Positions 30,038 through 34,578 of a stretch of DNA of 34,578 nucleotides are shown here, one piece after another. The stretch is from positions 1-34,578 of the forward strand of contig CAILXB010000043.1 in assembly GCA_903838025.1 (NCBI GenBank), written 5' to 3'. This DNA is from an uncultured Chlorobiaceae bacterium. Lineage in GTDB: Bacteria; Bacteroidota; Chlorobiia; Chlorobiales; Chlorobiaceae. Made by a program: the position numbers and the translations under genes. Under the pieces are notes generated by a model. The model worked only from the letters and a program-made list of their open reading frames with translations. It was not told the DNA's origin and did no database searches. Each line of letters begins with the position of its first letter. Within the stretch, counting starts at the first letter, position 1.

Positions 30038-30247
30038 GATTGGGGTAATAAGGGTAACTGTTGTTGCAAAAGCGCAATTTCAGAGAGTAATGTACTGAAC
30101 GGTTTGTGCTTTGGCAAAAAATGAGGGATGATGAAAGTGGCAAGAGGTGCTGTTGAAGCTCTTTTTCGTTATATTGCGTTTTACTTTTTTTTCCTGAGAT
30201 CTCCCGTGAAGTTCAGCGCTTAATGATTTGCCATCTCTTTTTTTCTT

Positions 30248-31636
30248 ATGCAGAATGATCAGCGGTTTTCGGAGTTGGCGCTCTTGCGTGAGACTTTTGA
30301 GAGCGGCATAACCCGCGATCTGTCGTGGCGGATTTCGCAGCTTCACGCGCTTCGGACATTTCTCACTGAGCGCGAACGTGATATTGCTGCTGCCTTGCAT
30401 TACGATTTCAGAAAGTCGGCGGCAGAGACTTTTTTGACCGAAACAGGATTTCTGCGTGGTGAAATCCGCTTTGCACTGAAGCACCTCGCCTCATGGATGA
30501 AGGCTCGTCGGGCCTCTATCCCGTTCATTTATCAGCCATCAAGAGCTACTTATTCTCCTGAGCCTTATGGCGTTGTGCTTATCATCGGGGCATGGAACTA
30601 TCCTTTCAACCTCTCTTTGGGCCCCCTCATCAGTGCCATTGCTGCCGGAAATTGTGCGGTAGTTAAACCTTCTGAACATGCGCCTCGAAGCTCGGCACTC
30701 ATTGCCGAAGGGTTGGGCCACTATCTTGATCAAAGTGCGATCAGGGTGGTTGAGGGAGGTGTGGATGAGGCAAAGGCTCTGCTTGCTGAGCGTTTTGGCT
30801 ATATTTTTTATACGGGCAGCCCTGCAATTGGCCGCGAGGTGATGCTTGCCGCTGCACGCCATCTTACTCCGTTGACGCTTGAACTTGGTGGAAAATCTCC
30901 CTGTATTGTTGAAGAGAGTGTTGACGTCAGGGTGGCGGCACGCAGGATTGTCTGGGCCAAGTTTTTGAATGCGGGTCAGACCTGTCTTGCGCCCGATTAT
31001 GTGCTGGTGCATGAGCATCGGGAGGAGGAGTTGCTCCAGTTCATGCAGGAGGCCATCACCGACTTTTATGGTGATGAGCCTCTTCGGAGTCGTGATTATC
31101 CTCGCATTGTCACCATGGATCACTTTAATCGGCTTAAAAAGCTGCTTGATGGTTCTTCCGTCTGGTGCGGGGGTCAGAGCGATCCGGATGAGCGGTACAT
31201 TGCACCGACTATTCTCCGGGGAGTGAGCGTGGCCTCTCCGCTCATGCAGTTGGAGATTTTCGGACCTCTTCTGCCTGTTATTGCATACTCGGAGCTTTCA
31301 GAAGCACTCGATTTCATCCGTTCTCTGGATGAGCCTCTGGCGATCTATCTTTTTTCTTCTGATCGGGAGGTACAGCAGCACGTTGTGCACCACTCCCGTT
31401 CAGGTGGAGTGTGCATCAACGATGTCGTCTTTCAGGCGGCCCTTCATACGCTTCCTTTTGGAGGGCTCGGCAACAGCGGATTCGGAGCCTCTCATGGAAG
31501 GGCGGGGTTTGAAACCTTTTCTTTTCAGCGGAGTGTTTTGCGCCGGTCGTTGCATCCCGATCCTGACCTCCGCTATCCTCCGTATCGTTGGTGGAGGTTC
31601 AGGTTGCTCAAACCTTTTGTTACTTTTTTTCAGTAA
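30248..31636 (+). CDS. Aldehyde dehydrogenase family protein
   Basis: GVVLIIGAWNYPFNLSLGPL, FTGSPAIGREVM, LELGGKSPCIV, FLNAGQTCLAPDYVLV catalytic Cys. Confidence 0.94.
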   Translation: MQNDQRFSELALLRETFESGITRDLSWRISQLHALRTFLTERERDIAAALHYDFRKSAAETFLTETGFLRGEIRFALKHLASWMKARRASIPFIYQPSRATYSPEPYGVVLIIGAWNYPFNLSLGPLISAIAAGNCAVVKPSEHAPRSSALIAEGLGHYLDQSAIRVVEGGVDEAKALLAERFGYIFYTGSPAIGREVMLAAARHLTPLTLELGGKSPCIVEESVDVRVAARRIVWAKFLNAGQTCLAPDYVLVHEHREEELLQFMQEAITDFYGDEPLRSRDYPRIVTMDHFNRLKKLLDGSSVWCGGQSDPDERYIAPTILRGVSVASPLMQLEIFGPLLPVIAYSELSEALDFIRSLDEPLAIYLFSSDREVQQHVVHHSRSGGVCINDVVFQAALHTLPFGGLGNSGFGASHGRAGFETFSFQRSVLRRSLHPDPDLRYPPYRWWRFRLLKPFVTFFQ

Positions 31637-31687
31637 CGTTATCACTCTCCGGACGCTTGCCCGGGAACCCTTTATTATGAATTCAGT

Positions 31688-32476
31688 ATGAAAAAAATTG
31701 CTCTTGCACTCGGGGGTGGAGCCGTTCTTGGCGCGGCTCATGTTGGGGTGCTCAGGGCCCTGAGTGAACTTGACATTACGGTCTCGATGATCAGTGGTAC
31801 CAGCATAGGCGCTTTTATTGCTTCGCTCTATGCCTTTGGCAAAAGCTGGCAGGAGATACGCGACCTTGTTTTCGACCTCGACTGGCTCGACATGACCAGT
31901 CTGGCACTTTCGCAGTACGGCCTTCTTTCAAACCGAAAAATTGCCGGTATTGTAGGTGCTTTGCTGGGCGATAAAAATATTGAGGATGCCTCGATTCCGC
32001 TTGCAATAGTGGCTACTGACATCGGCACAGGAAAAAAAGTTATCCTTGGCAAAGGTGATGTGGCTCTCGCCGTGATGGCAAGCAGTTGTATTCCAGGTCT
32101 TTTCAAGCCGGTTGAGTGGGAGGGCTCACTGCTTGTTGACGGTATGCTCATGGAAAATGTGCCGGTTTCTCCACTTGTCGAAAGCGGTGCAGCATCGATT
32201 GTTTGTGTCGATCTTCTGGCCCGCCACGCTTTTAAAAAGCCTGAGCATATTATTGACCTTTTGCTCAATGCCTTCTACAGTACTATCACCAATATGACGG
32301 CATTGCAGACTGATGTGGCCGATCTTTCCATTTTACCCGACCTTTCGGCATTCACGCTGATTGATACGGCCCAGATTCCTGATATCATGGAGGCAGGCTA
32401 CCGGGCCGCCCTTCCTGCGCTGAAAGTATGGATGGAGGGAAAGAGTACGTTATCCGGCTTGGTCGAATTGCACTAA
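31688..32476 (+). CDS. Patatin-like phospholipase (RssA-like)
   Basis: [27 protein letters not shown] (GxSxG), [16 protein letters not shown] (catalytic Asp). Confidence 0.9.
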   Translation: MKKIALALGGGAVLGAAHVGVLRALSELDITVSMISGTSIGAFIASLYAFGKSWQEIRDLVFDLDWLDMTSLALSQYGLLSNRKIAGIVGALLGDKNIEDASIPLAIVATDIGTGKKVILGKGDVALAVMASSCIPGLFKPVEWEGSLLVDGMLMENVPVSPLVESGAASIVCVDLLARHAFKKPEHIIDLLLNAFYSTITNMTALQTDVADLSILPDLSAFTLIDTAQIPDIMEAGYRAALPALKVWMEGKSTLSGLVELH

Positions 32477-32592
32477 TATGTTACTTTATTGGGAATAATT
32501 ACATCATTGGTCTTTGCGTTGGCTCTGGGAGCCTGGTTTTGCTGACAAGCTGTTTTCTATTTTCTGGTCACAGTTTAACAAAGGGAGGTTGT

Positions 32593-33063
32593 ATGCCACT
32601 GCGTAAATTAAGGGAGTTTCTTGACAGTCACAGCGTCAGGTATTTTGTTGTGAGCCATTCTCCGGCCTATACTGCTCAGGAGATAGCCGCTGCTGCCCAT
32701 GTTCCGGGAAAGGAGCTTGCAAAAACCGTCATTGTTACTCTTGACGGAAGAATGGCTATGGTTGTTTTGCCAGCATCCCGTCAGCTCGATTTTGGGCTTT
32801 TACGTGCACTGACCGGAGCGGGGAAGGTGGAGCTTGCTGGAGAGAGAGAATTTGCCGGACTTTTTCCTGAATGCGAGATTGGTGCCATGCCTCCTTTCGG
32901 CAACCTCTATGGTATGGAGGTTTATGTATCGGAAGAGCTTGAAGATGATGATGAAATAGCCTTCAATGCCGGAGCCCATACCGAGTTGCTGAGGCTCTCC
33001 TACGAAAGTTTCAGGAGGCTGGTTAAACCGAAAGTAGCGAAACTCTCGTTGCAAATGAAGTGA
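32593..33063 (+). CDS. YbaK/EbsC-type aminoacyl-tRNA deacylase
   Basis: [45 protein letters not shown]; the ATG at 32593 with an AAAGGGAGG RBS is preferred over the ORF start. Confidence 0.88.
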   Translation: MPLRKLREFLDSHSVRYFVVSHSPAYTAQEIAAAAHVPGKELAKTVIVTLDGRMAMVVLPASRQLDFGLLRALTGAGKVELAGEREFAGLFPECEIGAMPPFGNLYGMEVYVSEELEDDDEIAFNAGAHTELLRLSYESFRRLVKPKVAKLSLQMK

Positions 33064-33197
33064 TTGCAGTTACGGACTGATGGATTTTTCCGGGGAAATG
33101 TTACCTTTGGTTCAGGGTTGCTGACAGACCGGAAATTTTTTCCGGGATATCGGCAGCGAAAAAGCTGAACCACTATGGCTTTTCTATTTTGTCTCTT

Positions 33198-34358
33198 ATG
33201 AAGATTGCCTTATACTCGGGGACTTATGTCAGGGACAAGGACGGCGCAGTAAAATCCATTTATCAACTGGTTGCTTTATTCAGGAAGAATGGTCACGAGG
33301 TGGCTGTCTGGTCTCCGGATGTTTCAAGCGAGGATAACCACAACGGTTTGACTGTCCACAGGATGCCCTCTGTGCCGATTCCGCTTTATCCTGACTACAA
33401 ACTTGGGTTCTTTACGGATGAAACACGTTTGCAGCTTGAAGCGTTTGCGCCCGATATTGTGCATATCTCAACACCTGATATTATTGGTCGGGCTTTTCTT
33501 CTCTATGCCAGAAAAAAGGGTATTCCGGTAGTCTCCGCATTTCATACCGATTTCCCCTCCTACTTTAGTTATTACCGTCTTGGGTTTGCGGTGCAATATG
33601 CCTGGAAATATTTGACATGGTTCTACAATAACTGCGATATTGTTTTTGCCCCTAACGAGAGTGTCCGGCTGAAATTGGCGGGTTATGCTATCCGAAACAT
33701 TGAAATTTGGTCGAGGGGAGTCGACAAGGAGCTTTTCGATCCTTCTCGTCGTTCCGAAAAACTGCGTTCAGCGTGGAACGCAACAGGCAGAAGTGTTATT
33801 GTCTATGCTGGACGTTTTGTGCTCTATAAGGATATCGAGGTTGTGATGAGAGTTTACGATCGCTTTATGCAGGGCGAGTATGCTGATCGGGTGCGTTTTG
33901 TCATGATAGGTTCCGGTCCCGAAGAGGAAGCGATGAGGCGGAGAATGCCCGAAGCGTTTTTTACGGGCTATCTTACCGGGAAAGAGCTGCCTGAAGCCTA
34001 CGCCTCTGGAGATATTTTTCTTTTTCCCTCAACAACTGAGGCTTTTTGCAATGTTGCGCTCGAGGCCCTTGCATCAGGTCTTCCTGTTGTTGTTTCTGAT
34101 GCTGGCGGTTGCCGTGATATTGTTGACCGATCAACGGGCGGAGTGGTTGTTCATGAAGGAAGTGTTTGTGATTTTTATGCAAGATGCCTTGAACTGCTCG
34201 ACAATTTCTCTACCTATCAAAAAATGAAAGCTTCCGGACTTGCTTATGCGGAGACGCAGTCATGGTCGTCAGTCAATAGCTTCGTCATTGAGCGGTACCA
34301 GGAGCTTGTGGATAAAGTAATCAGTTATCAGTTATCAGTAGTCAGTGCTGATTACTGA
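33198..34358 (+). CDS. GT4-family glycosyltransferase (MgtA/SqdX-like)
   Basis: YVRDKDGAVKSIYQLVALFRKNGHEVAVWSPD, SAFHTDFPSYF, VYAGRFVLYKDIEV, PSTTEAFCNVALEALASGLPVVVSDAGG. Confidence 0.9.
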   Translation: MKIALYSGTYVRDKDGAVKSIYQLVALFRKNGHEVAVWSPDVSSEDNHNGLTVHRMPSVPIPLYPDYKLGFFTDETRLQLEAFAPDIVHISTPDIIGRAFLLYARKKGIPVVSAFHTDFPSYFSYYRLGFAVQYAWKYLTWFYNNCDIVFAPNESVRLKLAGYAIRNIEIWSRGVDKELFDPSRRSEKLRSAWNATGRSVIVYAGRFVLYKDIEVVMRVYDRFMQGEYADRVRFVMIGSGPEEEAMRRRMPEAFFTGYLTGKELPEAYASGDIFLFPSTTEAFCNVALEALASGLPVVVSDAGGCRDIVDRSTGGVVVHEGSVCDFYARCLELLDNFSTYQKMKASGLAYAETQSWSSVNSFVIERYQELVDKVISYQLSVVSADY

Positions 34359-34379
34359 CAACTGACAACTAATAACTGA
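34321..34379. repeat. Imperfect inverted repeat (about 26-nt arms) built from TCAGTTA/TCAGT-like units
   Basis: tcagttatcagttatcagtagtcagt / gctgatt / actgacaactgacaactaataactga; arms pair with about 3 mismatches. Confidence 0.85.
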
Positions 34380-34387
34380 TAAGTGTT

Positions 34388-34578
34388 ATGAACGCAGGAA
34401 TTATCGGGTTGGGAAAAATGGGGTTCAATATGGCGAAAAAGCGGCTTATGACTGTATCGAGCCCCTGCTGAGCGACCTCTGTGTGGAAAAGGGGTATGGC
34501 TATATGGGCCGATCTGGAGCGGGCCATTTTGCCAAAATGGTGCATAATGGTATTGAATATGGTATGATGCAGGCCATC
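34388..34578 (+). pseudogene. gnd: 6-phosphogluconate dehydrogenase with internal deletion; continues past window end
   Basis: Frame 2 [18 protein letters not shown]... (Rossmann N-terminus) is followed in frame 1 by [46 protein letters not shown] (mid-protein catalytic region); frame 2 hits TGA within 28 codons. Confidence 0.85.

Noticed and set aside
30539-31123. 194-aa minus-strand ORF
   Set aside because: Antisense to the aldehyde dehydrogenase CDS; no motif.
30248-31636. Possible loss of catalytic residue in aldehyde dehydrogenase
   Set aside because: Catalytic Cys in NAGQTCLAPDY and Glu in LELGGKSP are present; looks functional.
33129-33145. ccggaaattttttccgg palindrome upstream of the glycosyltransferase
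   Set aside because: Short and mostly A/T in the centre; could be a terminator of the deacylase gene but not distinctive.
1-34578. CRISPR arrays, tRNA/rRNA genes, transposases, toxin-antitoxin or defence islands
   Set aside because: Looked for; no spaced direct-repeat array, cloverleaf-like sequence or recognisable mobile or defence gene was found by eye.

Overview
The window is bacterial, gene-dense and mostly housekeeping. Gene content and protein style suggest a green sulfur bacterium (Chlorobiaceae); this is inference, as no search was possible. Recognisable genes: recA-dusB, asd, alr-comEA-like-actin-like operon, rpsU, aroA, lptB, gamma carbonic anhydrase, a HemG/HemY-like FAD oxidase, SlyD-type FKBP, a four-subunit group-3b-like NiFe (sulf)hydrogenase operon next to a U32 peptidase, tandem outer-membrane beta-barrel paralogs, a TrmH-type methyltransferase, TerC, an aldehyde dehydrogenase, a patatin-like phospholipase, a YbaK deacylase and a GT4 glycosyltransferase. 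No CRISPR array, transposase, rRNA or tRNA was seen. Most notable: (1) a cystathionine beta-synthase-like protein with CBS domains whose PLP-binding lysine and three other PLP-contacting motifs are replaced, i.e. a probable pseudoenzyme; (2) a NiFe hydrogenase large subunit ending exactly at the mature C-terminal His (DPCISCSVH*) with no cleavable peptide; (3) a 6-phosphogluconate dehydrogenase gene at the right edge with a large internal deletion, next to a 59-nt imperfect hairpin repeat that supplies the C-terminus and stop of the neighbouring glycosyltransferase; (4) a ~1 kb tandem duplication of an OMP gene that appears to carry a remnant of the convergent repeat-protein gene; (5) two further apparent frameshifts.
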